DNA of 63,997 bases from the NCBI RefSeq assembly GCF_002929845.1, contig NZ_PJJS01000036.1, positions 1 to 63,997 of the forward strand. The letters run 5' to 3'. Both the position numbers and the translations under genes were made by a program. The notes below the pieces were generated by a model. It did no database searches, had not been told where the DNA came from, and saw only the letters and a program-made list of their open reading frames with translations. This DNA comes from Cryobacterium sp. M96 (GTDB taxonomy: Bacteria; Actinomycetota; Actinomycetes; Actinomycetales; Microbacteriaceae). This document shows, in pieces, positions 44,410-52,960 of this stretch (positions within the stretch are counted from its first letter, which is position 1; every line of letters begins with the position of its first letter).

Positions 44410-44518
44410 GGTCACGGTTGGCTCGGCAACGAGCTCAAAAGCGACCCAATCGCGGCTCAAAACCGGTCCAGTCGCGACCGATAAGCGGCCCAGTCGCCAC
44501 CAAAAGCGGCTCAGCCGC
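44410..44518. repeat. Imperfect 23-bp tandem repeats upstream of mqo
   Basis: Four diverged units of the type AAGCGGCCCAGTCGCGACCA follow one another between mqo and the DUF1801 gene. The last unit forms the hairpin listed separately. Confidence 0.55.
44502..44518 (-). terminator. Rho-independent terminator of the DUF1801 gene
   Basis: On the minus strand GCGGCTGAGCCGC folds into a short stem and is followed by TTTT (44505-44502). The stem includes the DUF1801 stop codon at 44511-44513, so termination happens right at the gene's end. Confidence 0.6.
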
Positions 44519-44963
44519 GACTTTTCAGGAGCTCGTAGTTGGCGATGAAGTCGTCGACGGACACGCTCGCGACCTCGCGCACGATCAGGTCGAGATCGAG
44601 GTCGGCCAGCGTCTTGAACCGCACGCAGCTGTTGCCCATGTTCAGCGTGCGTCCGGTGGCGTCCCATTGGAAGCGGAACGCGGCATCCTTCTCGGGAAAG
44701 CTGCAGAGGCCCATCAGGTAGAGCGAGTTGTAGTGCTTCTGCGCGGCCAGGCTCACATAGACGAGCGGCTGTTTGTCGTCGGTGTTCGCCAACAGCTCCA
44801 GCGGAACCGCCCAGCCGAGCATGCCGCCGTAAACGCCGAGCCGATACCCCGCGGGCATGGCATCGCGCACGACGTCGAGCACCGGGTAGATCACCGCCCG
44901 ACGCTCGGGTTCGAGGTCGAAAACGATCGTCTCCACCTCGAACGGAACCGGTTCTGTGCTCAT
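44511..44963 (-). CDS. DUF1801 domain-containing protein
   Basis: A 150-residue cytoplasmic protein of the DUF1801 (YdhG-like) family. The recognisable core is MPAGYRLGVYGGMLGWAVPL, then KQPLVYVSLAAQKHYNSLYLM and the C-terminal TGRTLNMGNSCVRFKTLADL. Members have a small alpha/beta fold; some are called iron chaperone-like by similarity, but the function of this subgroup is not established. ATG 44963 overlaps the GGDEF-EAL stop by 4 bases, so it is translated from the same message. Confidence 0.85.
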   Translation of the reverse strand: MSTEPVPFEVETIVFDLEPERRAVIYPVLDVVRDAMPAGYRLGVYGGMLGWAVPLELLANTDDKQPLVYVSLAAQKHYNSLYLMGLCSFPEKDAAFRFQWDATGRTLNMGNSCVRFKTLADLDLDLIVREVASVSVDDFIANYELLKSRG

Positions 44964-47500
44964 GAAACAAGCGTAATGCCGAGCCTCGGCACGACCGCAC
45001 GGGCGCCGTGCAACTCCAGCCGCGACAGGGTCTTCTCAAAGCTCTCCGGCACGCCGTAGTGGAACCCCTGCGCGCTACGGATGCCCAGCGCACTCAGGTG
45101 GTTCGCCATCGCATCGTTCTCCACACCCTCGACGATCATCGAGTACTCGAGGTTGTCACCGAAACCCTGCAGGGCGGTGAGCACCTCCCGCTGGCGGATA
45201 TCGTCGAGGTCGTCGACCAGGCTGCGGTCGATTTTGAGGATGTCCATGGGCATCCGTACCAGGGCGTCGACCGACGAATCCTGGGAACCGTAGTCGTCGA
45301 GCGCGATCATCATGCCGAGGTCGCGCAGGCGGTCGGCCTGGGCACGGATCGCGGGGGTGACCTTGGTCATCGACCGCTCGTTGAGCTCGAGGCAGAGCGA
45401 GATGCCGGGGTAGCGGTCCGCGAGCTCCTCGATGTAGTTGCCCACACGCTCGGGCAGGATCTGCCCGGCCTCGACGTTGATGGTCATGCACACCACGCGC
45501 GGCTCGATCAGCCGGAAGTCCGCCGCGGCGGCCATGGCCTTCACGGCCACCTGGCGGGTCATCGCGTCGAGCCGACCGAGGCCCTTCGCCTTCTCGACGA
45601 TCGACGGCGGCGATAGTGGGCCGAGGTCCGGGTCGGTGTAGCGCACGAGGGCTTCGAACGCCCAGATCTGCCCGGTGACGAGGCTGACGATGGGCTGGAA
45701 GGCCAGCTCGAGCAGGTCCTCGTCGATGGCGTGGGCGATGATGTCGTTCATCTGCGAGGAGCGGTGGCTCGAGATGTTGAGGCTGCTCTCCTTCGACGGG
45801 CCGCCGCGCCGCCGTGACTTCTTGATCGCGAGCATCGACCGGTCGGCATCCTGGACCAGCTGGTTGACGTCGGTTTCGCGGTGCGCCGAGTAGGCCAGGC
45901 CCACGCTGATAATCGGGCTGTGGGTCGTCTGGCCGATGAGCATCGGCTCCCCGGAGACCACCAGGATGCGCTCGGCGATGGACTTCGCCTCGGCCAGCGA
46001 CGCCAGGTGGGTGAGGATGATCACGAACTCGTCGCCGCCGACCCGGGCGACCACGTCATTCGGACGCACCACGGCGCTCAGCCGACGCCCGAGCTCGCGC
46101 AGCACCTCGTCGCCGGTCTGATGGCCGAACCGGTCGTTCAGGCGCTTGAACTCGTCGAGGTCGATGAACAGCACGGCCAGGGCCTCTGAGTAGTCCCGGT
46201 GGTCGTTGATGTTCGCCAGGGCCTCTTGGAACGCGCCGTAGTTGGGCAGGCTCGTGAGCGGATCGGTGTTGGCGCGCAGGGTGAGGCCGGCGATGTTGCG
46301 GCGGGCCCGCACGACCATCTCGGCGGTCGTGGCCAGGGCCTGGAGGGCGCGGCGGTCGTTGCCGGTGAAGGCGCCGTCCATGGCGTCGCGCCGGGCCACG
46401 ATGTACTGGTCCGGCCCGATGGCGCCGGCCAGCGGCAGCAGCATGCTGATCTCGCCGGGCTGCGCGGGCTCGCTGCGCACGATGACGGATTCGGCACCGA
46501 TTGCATCCGCCACCACCCGGCGCAGCAGGTCGGTGACAGCCGCTGGGGAGCCGGGCTCGGGCTCTGGGGTGGCGTCGGCGGCACTCGTGGCGGGGTAGGT
46601 GTTGTCGGCGGCGCTCATGGCGCCGATGCCTGTGGTGGCTGGGCTCGTTGGGGTGACCCACCCGGAGGGCCCGGTGGCCGGGTCGGCGGCAAGCGCGCTC
46701 GTGGCGGCGACCATGCCGGCCAGCCGGTGGCGCATGACCGCCATCACCGTGGAGACCTTGACCACGGAGGCGACGATCATCAGGGCGAACAGCACGATGA
46801 CGGCATCGAGCGTGTTGGTGACCTCCACCAGAAACGGCAGCCCGACGACACTCCAGTGCGCGGCCGTCACCGTGACCACGACGGTTCCGACCAGCACCAG
46901 CAGAACCCGCAACGGCGACAGGGGTCGCCCGCCGCTGCGCCGACCAAGCGGGCTGGCGACGAAGCGCTGGCGCAGCACCTCGGTCGCGATGATGAAGAAG
47001 ACATAGCCCACGGATGCCGCGGCCACGCCCACCAGAATCGGCAGTCCGCCCGCGCCGAACCAGGTGAACAGGCCGATGGCGGCGAGGGCGCCGGCACCCT
47101 GCAGGCCGGCGCTGTAGAGCGCGACCGATGCCCGCCCGGACTCGATCAGGATGGCCAGCAGAACGCCGAGCGCGATCAGCCCGGCCGAGACCGGCAGGGA
47201 GAGGGTGGGGGCCAGCGCCGGCAGCGCCAGAACGGGGAGGCTGATCATCGGGCTGCGGTGCGCCACGGCGCCCACGCGCACCCAGGTGAGCTCGAGGGCG
47301 GCCGCGCAGACCACACCGACCCCGGCGATCAGCCAGCTGTCTGAGGGTTCATCAAGGAGCAGCACGAACGACGTGGCGATGAGCGCGAGGCCGATGCCGG
47401 CGAACGCAAGGAAAGCCAGGCGTTTGACGCCCCTTGAGTTCCGATTCCCGCCCACGAAGTCTGACACTAGCGGAGTGAGCGCCCGGTTATACACCACCAC
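44960..47500 (-). CDS. Membrane-bound GGDEF-EAL protein (cyclic-di-GMP synthesis/hydrolysis)
   Basis: About 846 residues. Roughly ten N-terminal helices occupy about residues 30-290, followed by a divergent GAF-like stretch (about 330-440, LLRRVVADAIGAESVIVR to TTAEMVVRARRNIAGL). The GGDEF domain has an intact RVGGDEFVIIL active site, and the EAL domain has FEALVRY, NVEAGQ, LELNERSM, ALDDYGSQDSS, KIDRSLVDDL, VEGVEN and AQGFHYG, that is, all metal and catalytic positions. It may therefore make and break cyclic-di-GMP. The start is taken at GTG 47500 among three consecutive GTG codons; longer frames run into asd. It follows asd by 7 bases and is coupled to DUF1801. A control link to the polysaccharide locus is possible but not shown. 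Confidence 0.88.
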   Translation of the reverse strand: MVVYNRALTPLVSDFVGGNRNSRGVKRLAFLAFAGIGLALIATSFVLLLDEPSDSWLIAGVGVVCAAALELTWVRVGAVAHRSPMISLPVLALPALAPTLSLPVSAGLIALGVLLAILIESGRASVALYSAGLQGAGALAAIGLFTWFGAGGLPILVGVAAASVGYVFFIIATEVLRQRFVASPLGRRSGGRPLSPLRVLLVLVGTVVVTVTAAHWSVVGLPFLVEVTNTLDAVIVLFALMIVASVVKVSTVMAVMRHRLAGMVAATSALAADPATGPSGWVTPTSPATTGIGAMSAADNTYPATSAADATPEPEPGSPAAVTDLLRRVVADAIGAESVIVRSEPAQPGEISMLLPLAGAIGPDQYIVARRDAMDGAFTGNDRRALQALATTAEMVVRARRNIAGLTLRANTDPLTSLPNYGAFQEALANINDHRDYSEALAVLFIDLDEFKRLNDRFGHQTGDEVLRELGRRLSAVVRPNDVVARVGGDEFVIILTHLASLAEAKSIAERILVVSGEPMLIGQTTHSPIISVGLAYSAHRETDVNQLVQDADRSMLAIKKSRRRGGPSKESSLNISSHRSSQMNDIIAHAIDEDLLELAFQPIVSLVTGQIWAFEALVRYTDPDLGPLSPPSIVEKAKGLGRLDAMTRQVAVKAMAAAADFRLIEPRVVCMTINVEAGQILPERVGNYIEELADRYPGISLCLELNERSMTKVTPAIRAQADRLRDLGMMIALDDYGSQDSSVDALVRMPMDILKIDRSLVDDLDDIRQREVLTALQGFGDNLEYSMIVEGVENDAMANHLSALGIRSAQGFHYGVPESFEKTLSRLELHGARAVVPRLGITLVS

Positions 47501-47507
47501 GCTGAGG

Positions 47508-48900
<1,393 letters not shown>

Positions 48901-50238
48901 CTAGCGGCCGGTGCCGCCGTGCACGACGGCGTCGTTGGTGGAGTCCAGGCCGAATGCGGTGTGCACGACCCGCAGCGCCTGGTTGATGGTGTCGGCGCGG
49001 GTGACCACGGAGATGCGGATCTCGCTGGTCGAGATCATTTCAATGTTGATCCCGGCCTCGAACAGCGCCTCGAACAGCTTCGCGGACACGCCCGTGTTGG
49101 TGCGCATGCCGGCGCCGACGAGCGCGAGCTTGCCGATCTGGTCGTCATACTGCAGACCGGCGAACCCGACGTTGGTCTGCTCGTTGCTCAGCGCGGTCAG
49201 CACCTGCTGGCCCTCCGATTTGGGCAGGGTGAAGGAAATGTCGGTCAGTCCCGTGGACGCAGCCGAGACGTTCTGCACGATCATGTCGACGTTCGCGTTG
49301 GTCTTCGCGACGATTTTGAAGATCTGCGCGGCTTTGCCCGGAATGTCGGGAACGCCGACGACCGTGACCTTGGCTTCGCTCAGGTCGGCGGCGACCCCGG
49401 CGATGATTGGCTCTTCCACTGTCTCTCCATTCGCGGATGCGTTATTGGGATGTGTGCGCTCGGTGGCCGACGAATTCGGGATTGCGACATGCGGGCTCGT
49501 GGTGTCGGGGTTGTAGACAATGGTTCCCACGTTGTTGTTGAACGAGGACCGCACATGCAGCGTCACACCGTGCCGACGCGCATATTCCACCGCCCGAATA
49601 TAGAGGACCTTCGCACCAGCGGCGGCGAGCTCGAGCATTTCCTCGCTGGAGATGCGGTCGAGTTTGTGGGCCCGGGGAACGACGCGCGGGTCGGCGGTGA
49701 AGACGCCGTCGACATCCGTGTAGATCTCGCAGATATCGGCGCTGAGCGCGGCGGCCAGCGCGACGGCGGTCGTGTCAGAACCGCCGCGACCGAGCGTGGT
49801 GATGTCTTTGGTGTCGCGATTGAAGCCCTGGAAGCCGGCGACAATCGCCACGGCACCGTCGTCGAGGGCATCGCGGATGCGCCCGGGAGTCACGTCGACG
49901 ATGCGGGCGGCGCCGTGTTGGCCATCCGTGATCATGCCGGCCTGACTGCCGGTGAAGGAGCGGGCGTCGTAGCCCATGCTCTTGATCGCCATGGCGAGCA
50001 GCGCCATCGAGATGCGCTCGCCCGCGGTAAGGAGCATGTCGAGCTCGCGCGGCGCGGGGATCGGGGTGACCTGATGCGCAAGGTCGAGCAACTCGTCGGT
50101 GGAGTCTCCCATCGCGGAGACGGCGACGACGACCTCGTTGCCCGCTTTGCGGGTGTCGACGATGCGTTTGGCCACGCGTTTGATGCTTTCGGCGTCGGCG
50201 ACGGATGATCCGCCGAACTTCTGCACGATCAAGCTCAC
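48901..50238 (-). CDS. lysC: Aspartate kinase
   Basis: Phosphorylates aspartate, first step of the aspartate family pathway. [20 protein letters not shown] starts the kinase domain; [16 protein letters not shown] and [17 protein letters not shown] are catalytic-domain signatures; two ACT domains in the C-terminal third (about 290-430) give feedback control by lysine/threonine. GTG 50238 is chosen since GGAG lies 6 bases upstream; an ATG at 50250 would add only ECH. An insert-like [17 protein letters not shown] separates the kinase and ACT parts. An internal start for the beta subunit, known in related enzymes, was not identified. Confidence 0.94.
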   Translation of the reverse strand: MSLIVQKFGGSSVADAESIKRVAKRIVDTRKAGNEVVVAVSAMGDSTDELLDLAHQVTPIPAPRELDMLLTAGERISMALLAMAIKSMGYDARSFTGSQAGMITDGQHGAARIVDVTPGRIRDALDDGAVAIVAGFQGFNRDTKDITTLGRGGSDTTAVALAAALSADICEIYTDVDGVFTADPRVVPRAHKLDRISSEEMLELAAAGAKVLYIRAVEYARRHGVTLHVRSSFNNNVGTIVYNPDTTSPHVAIPNSSATERTHPNNASANGETVEEPIIAGVAADLSEAKVTVVGVPDIPGKAAQIFKIVAKTNANVDMIVQNVSAASTGLTDISFTLPKSEGQQVLTALSNEQTNVGFAGLQYDDQIGKLALVGAGMRTNTGVSAKLFEALFEAGINIEMISTSEIRISVVTRADTINQALRVVHTAFGLDSTNDAVVHGGTGR

Positions 50239-50334
50239 GTGGCACTCCAAGGGTTCGGGTACGCGGGCACAGGCAAGCTCCCATCATAAATGCTGTTGTA
50301 TTCGGCAGCGGTCATGTGACGGTGTGCGGCACCC

Positions 50335-50365
50335 ATTGACACCCTGTCATTGACACTATGTCAAT
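50335..50365. promoter_or_regulatory. Double palindromic operator for the TetR regulator
   Basis: Two overlapping palindromes ATTGACACCCTGTCATT (50335-50351) and ATTGACACTATGTCAAT (50349-50365, perfect 7-bp arms with 3-bp spacer) lie between lysC and tetR. They include a TTGACA -35-like hexamer, so binding would block transcription of tetR and its downstream gene, and might touch the lysC promoter on the other strand. Confidence 0.7.
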
Positions 50366-50440
50366 CGCGGTCGCAGGATCGGGGCAGAGGGTGGATCCCG
50401 CCCCGCCACGCGGTTTGACCCAGTTGCCGAGGAAGCTCCG

Positions 50441-51073
50441 ATGCCCGACGAGTTCACGTCGAAAGCGCCGGTGCCGGTGCCGATGCCGGTGCGCCAGAGC
50501 AAGCAGCCGGACGAGCGCCGGGACGACATTCTGCGCGCCGCCCGGGAACTGGTCGCCGAGCGCGGCATGGCCCGCGTGAAGATCACCGACATCGCCGCCC
50601 GGGTCGGCGTCACCCGCGGCCTGATCTACCACTACTTTCCGCACAAGGACGCGATCATCGACCTCATCAGCGAGGACCACATCGCGGAGTTCGTGACCGA
50701 CCTCAACCTCTGGGACGCCGCCCGCATCCCCGGCGACATCGACCGCGCGCTGGTCGAGTGCGTCGCACTGTTCCGTCACCACCTGCATCGCACCGACCTC
50801 TTCCGCGAGGAACTCGGCCGCACCGAGCACGCCGGGCTCTACAACGAGTTCGTCGACCGGGCCGTCAGGGCCGTCGTCGACCGGCTGCAGGTCACGACCG
50901 TCGAGGCCTACGCGCGGCGGCACGAGATCCGGATCGACAACGTCTCCGAGGTGTTCTCTGTGCTGGTGTTCGGGCTGATCGGGCTCGTACGTTCCACGCC
51001 CACCGTCTCGGACGATGTGCTCGTGGCGATTGTGCGCCAGACGCTCCACCTCGACCACAACGCGCCGGCCTAA
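50441..51073 (+). CDS. TetR/AcrR-family transcriptional regulator
   Basis: A 210-residue repressor. The N-terminal helix-turn-helix is RDDILRAARELVAERGMARV, KITDIAARVGVTRGLIYHYF, PHKDAIIDLI. The C-terminal ligand domain is all-helical and not closely recognisable. ATG 50441 has GAGGAAG 7-8 bases upstream. It precedes a DUF5692-like membrane protein gene by 50 bases and has a double palindrome 75 bases upstream, so autoregulation together with the membrane protein is likely. The effector is unknown. The first 18 residues (Pro/Val-rich) are outside the domain. Confidence 0.88.
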   Translation: MPDEFTSKAPVPVPMPVRQSKQPDERRDDILRAARELVAERGMARVKITDIAARVGVTRGLIYHYFPHKDAIIDLISEDHIAEFVTDLNLWDAARIPGDIDRALVECVALFRHHLHRTDLFREELGRTEHAGLYNEFVDRAVRAVVDRLQVTTVEAYARRHEIRIDNVSEVFSVLVFGLIGLVRSTPTVSDDVLVAIVRQTLHLDHNAPA

Positions 51074-51123
51074 GACTTTTCTCTAGCATCACTTTTTCAC
51101 CCAGTACAAAGAAGTATTCGCAT

Positions 51124-52129
51124 ATGTTTCTATTCGATGCCATCCCGTGGTCGTCGACCCTGATGTGGGTCGCGGTCGTCGCGGGGCTGATGATCGCCAA
51201 CGAGGTCGCACGGTCGAGCAAATGGGCGTCGCTGGCGCTGTTTATCGCACTGCCGGTGGCGCTGACGATCTTCGTATGGCCCACCACCGCCGGCGCCGGG
51301 TCCAGCACGGGCACCTGGTTTCACTGGGTCAAGGTCTACTCGGCACTTGCCGGATGCCTGGGCTTCATGGCCATCCGTTTCATTCCGCGTCTGGCCAAGA
51401 ACCGGTACGCGCTGATGTTCCCCGCGTTCATTCTGGCTCTCAACATCTTCGAGGCCGTGATTCGCGACTTCCAGGTCTACGGGCTGAACGGGATGGTCGA
51501 CGGAGTGTTCATGGTGGGCGGGCCGTGGAACATCATGAACGGTATCGCCGGGCTGCTGAACCTGCTCACGATCTGCGGCTGGGCCGGGATCATCATCAGC
51601 CGCGGCCCCAAGAAGGACATGATCTGGCCGGACATGCTGTGGTTCTGGATCATCGCCTACGACCTCTGGAACTTCGCCTACGTCTACACCGCGGTCGGCG
51701 ACCACTCGTTCTACGCCGGCGCGGCCCTGCTCGTGTTGTGCACGATCCCCGCCTTCTTCATCAAGCGCGGCGCCTGGCTGCAGCACCGCGCGCAGACCCT
51801 GGCGTTCTGGATGATGTTCACCATGGCCTTCACGACCTTCGTGTCGAGCTCGCAGTTCGCAGTTCGCAGTTCGCAGTTCGCAGTTCGCAGTGAAGTCGTC
51901 GCACGACCCGGTCGCCCTGTTCTGGGTGAGCGCCGTGGCCCTCGCGGCCAACATCGCCGTTGTGGTCTTCCAGACCTACACGATCGTGAAGAGACGCCGC
52001 AACCCGCTCATCGACGAGCTGTTCACGCACCTGCCCGCGTACCGCACGGTGCTCGAAGCGAACAAGCCGCTGGTGCCGGCGGCGGCTGCTCCAGCCGCGC
52101 ACCCGCGGGCGACCGCCACCGCGAAATAG
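51124..52129 (+). pseudogene. DUF5692-like membrane protein, frameshifted at a 7-bp repeat
   Basis: Frame 51124-51891 encodes eight or so hydrophobic helices (MFLFDAIPWSSTLMWVAVVA; GPWNIMNGIAGLLNLLTICG; WPDMLWFWIIAYDLWNFAYV). It reaches TCGCAGT units at 51850, from which the reading runs off frame. The remaining part, KSSHDPVALFWVSAVALAAN to the stop at 52129, is in the next frame. Two, five or eight units restore a single protein of about 320-330 residues through SSSQFAVKSSHDP; the six units present do not. The pattern fits DUF5692, known in association with TetR regulators, function unknown. So the gene is off in this sequence, reversibly if the repeat slips. Confidence 0.82.
51850..51891 (+). 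repeat. Heptanucleotide tandem repeat (TCGCAGT)6 inside a membrane protein gene
   Basis: Six perfect TCGCAGT units from 51850 to 51891. Frame arithmetic: the upstream frame is 1 modulo 3 and the downstream frame 2 modulo 3, so losing one unit (five) or four (two) rejoins them. This is the second 7-bp array in the window, in an unrelated gene. Confidence 0.92.
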
Positions 52130-52136
52130 AACGCCG

Positions 52137-52164
52137 TAACTGCGGAGAATTTCGCGACACGCGG
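52137..52164. repeat. Family 2 half-palindrome, copy 3
   Basis: TAACTGCGGAGAATTTCGCG followed by ACACGCGG matches the left arm of the family 2 repeats. No right arm is recognisable downstream. It starts 8 bases after the stop codon of the DUF5692-like gene. Confidence 0.6.
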
Positions 52165-52271
52165 CATCCGTCGCCCCGGCCCGTCTGTCGTCCGGGCGGG
52201 CGGGCGGTCCAGTCCGGCGAGGTCGGTGGCGGGTGCGGTCCCCTGGCCACTCCTGACGGCAACTGTTGCCC

Positions 52272-52315
52272 GAGCGGACAACTGTTGCCGGCACACCGGG
52301 CACAGTTGTCCGCTC
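52272..52315. terminator. Perfect 14-bp hairpin between convergent genes
   Basis: GAGCGGACAACTGT (52272-52285) and ACAGTTGTCCGCTC (52302-52315) are perfect inverted copies with a 16-base loop. It lies between the DUF5692-like gene (plus strand) and recR (minus strand), the place expected for a bidirectional terminator; no T-run follows. Confidence 0.5.
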
Positions 52316-52345
52316 CGGCAACACTTGCGGCAGTGGGCTGGCGGC

Positions 52346-52357
52346 GGGGGGGGGGGG
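52346..52357. repeat. G12 homopolymer at the recR stop
   Basis: Twelve consecutive G bases directly adjacent to the recR stop codon (52358-52360). Such runs are unstable; this one is outside coding sequence but would be a 12-C run in the recR message. Confidence 0.8.
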
Positions 52358-52957
52358 CTAGTTCGTGACGGTACGGCGGCCCTCGAAGGCCCGCCCGAGA
52401 GTGACCTCGTCGGCGTACTCGAGGTCGCCGCCGACCGGCAGCCCTGACGCGAGCCGGGAGACCTTGATCTCGAGGGTGGTCAGCAGGCGCGACAGGTAGG
52501 TCGCGGTCGCCTCCCCCTCGAGGTTCGGGTCGGTGGCGATGATGACCTCCTGCACCGTGTTGTCGGCAAGGCGCTGCATCAGCTGACGGATGCGCAGGTC
52601 GTCCGGTCCGACGCCGTCGATGGGGCTGATCGCCCCGCCGAGCACGTGGTAGAGCCCCTTGAATTCGCGGGTGCGCTCGATCGCGACGACGTCCTTGGCC
52701 TCTTCCACCACGCAGATCATCGCGGGATTGCGGCGCGGGTCGCGGCAGATCATGCAGGTCTTCTGCTCGGACACGTTGCCGCAGATGTCGCAGAACTTCA
52801 CCTTGTCGCGCACCTCGAGCAGCACGTTGGCGAGCCGGGTCACGTCGAACTGCTCGGTCTGCAAGATGTGGAACGCGATCCTCTGCGCGGACTTGGGCCC
52901 GATTCCGGGCAGCGTGCCGAGCTCGTCGATCAGTTCCTGAACGATGCCTTCGTACAT
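52358..52957 (-). CDS. recR: Recombination protein RecR
   Basis: RecF-pathway recombination mediator that clamps DNA with RecO and RecF. Helix-hairpin-helix [20 protein letters not shown] at the N-terminus, a zinc finger CDIC...CMIC (residues 56-71), and a Toprim domain with [14 protein letters not shown] and [12 protein letters not shown]. Length 199 is standard. It starts 3 bases after the dnaX stop, the conserved dnaX-recR order. Confidence 0.95.
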   Translation of the reverse strand: MYEGIVQELIDELGTLPGIGPKSAQRIAFHILQTEQFDVTRLANVLLEVRDKVKFCDICGNVSEQKTCMICRDPRRNPAMICVVEEAKDVVAIERTREFKGLYHVLGGAISPIDGVGPDDLRIRQLMQRLADNTVQEVIIATDPNLEGEATATYLSRLLTTLEIKVSRLASGLPVGGDLEYADEVTLGRAFEGRRTVTN

Positions 52958-52960
52958 GGT

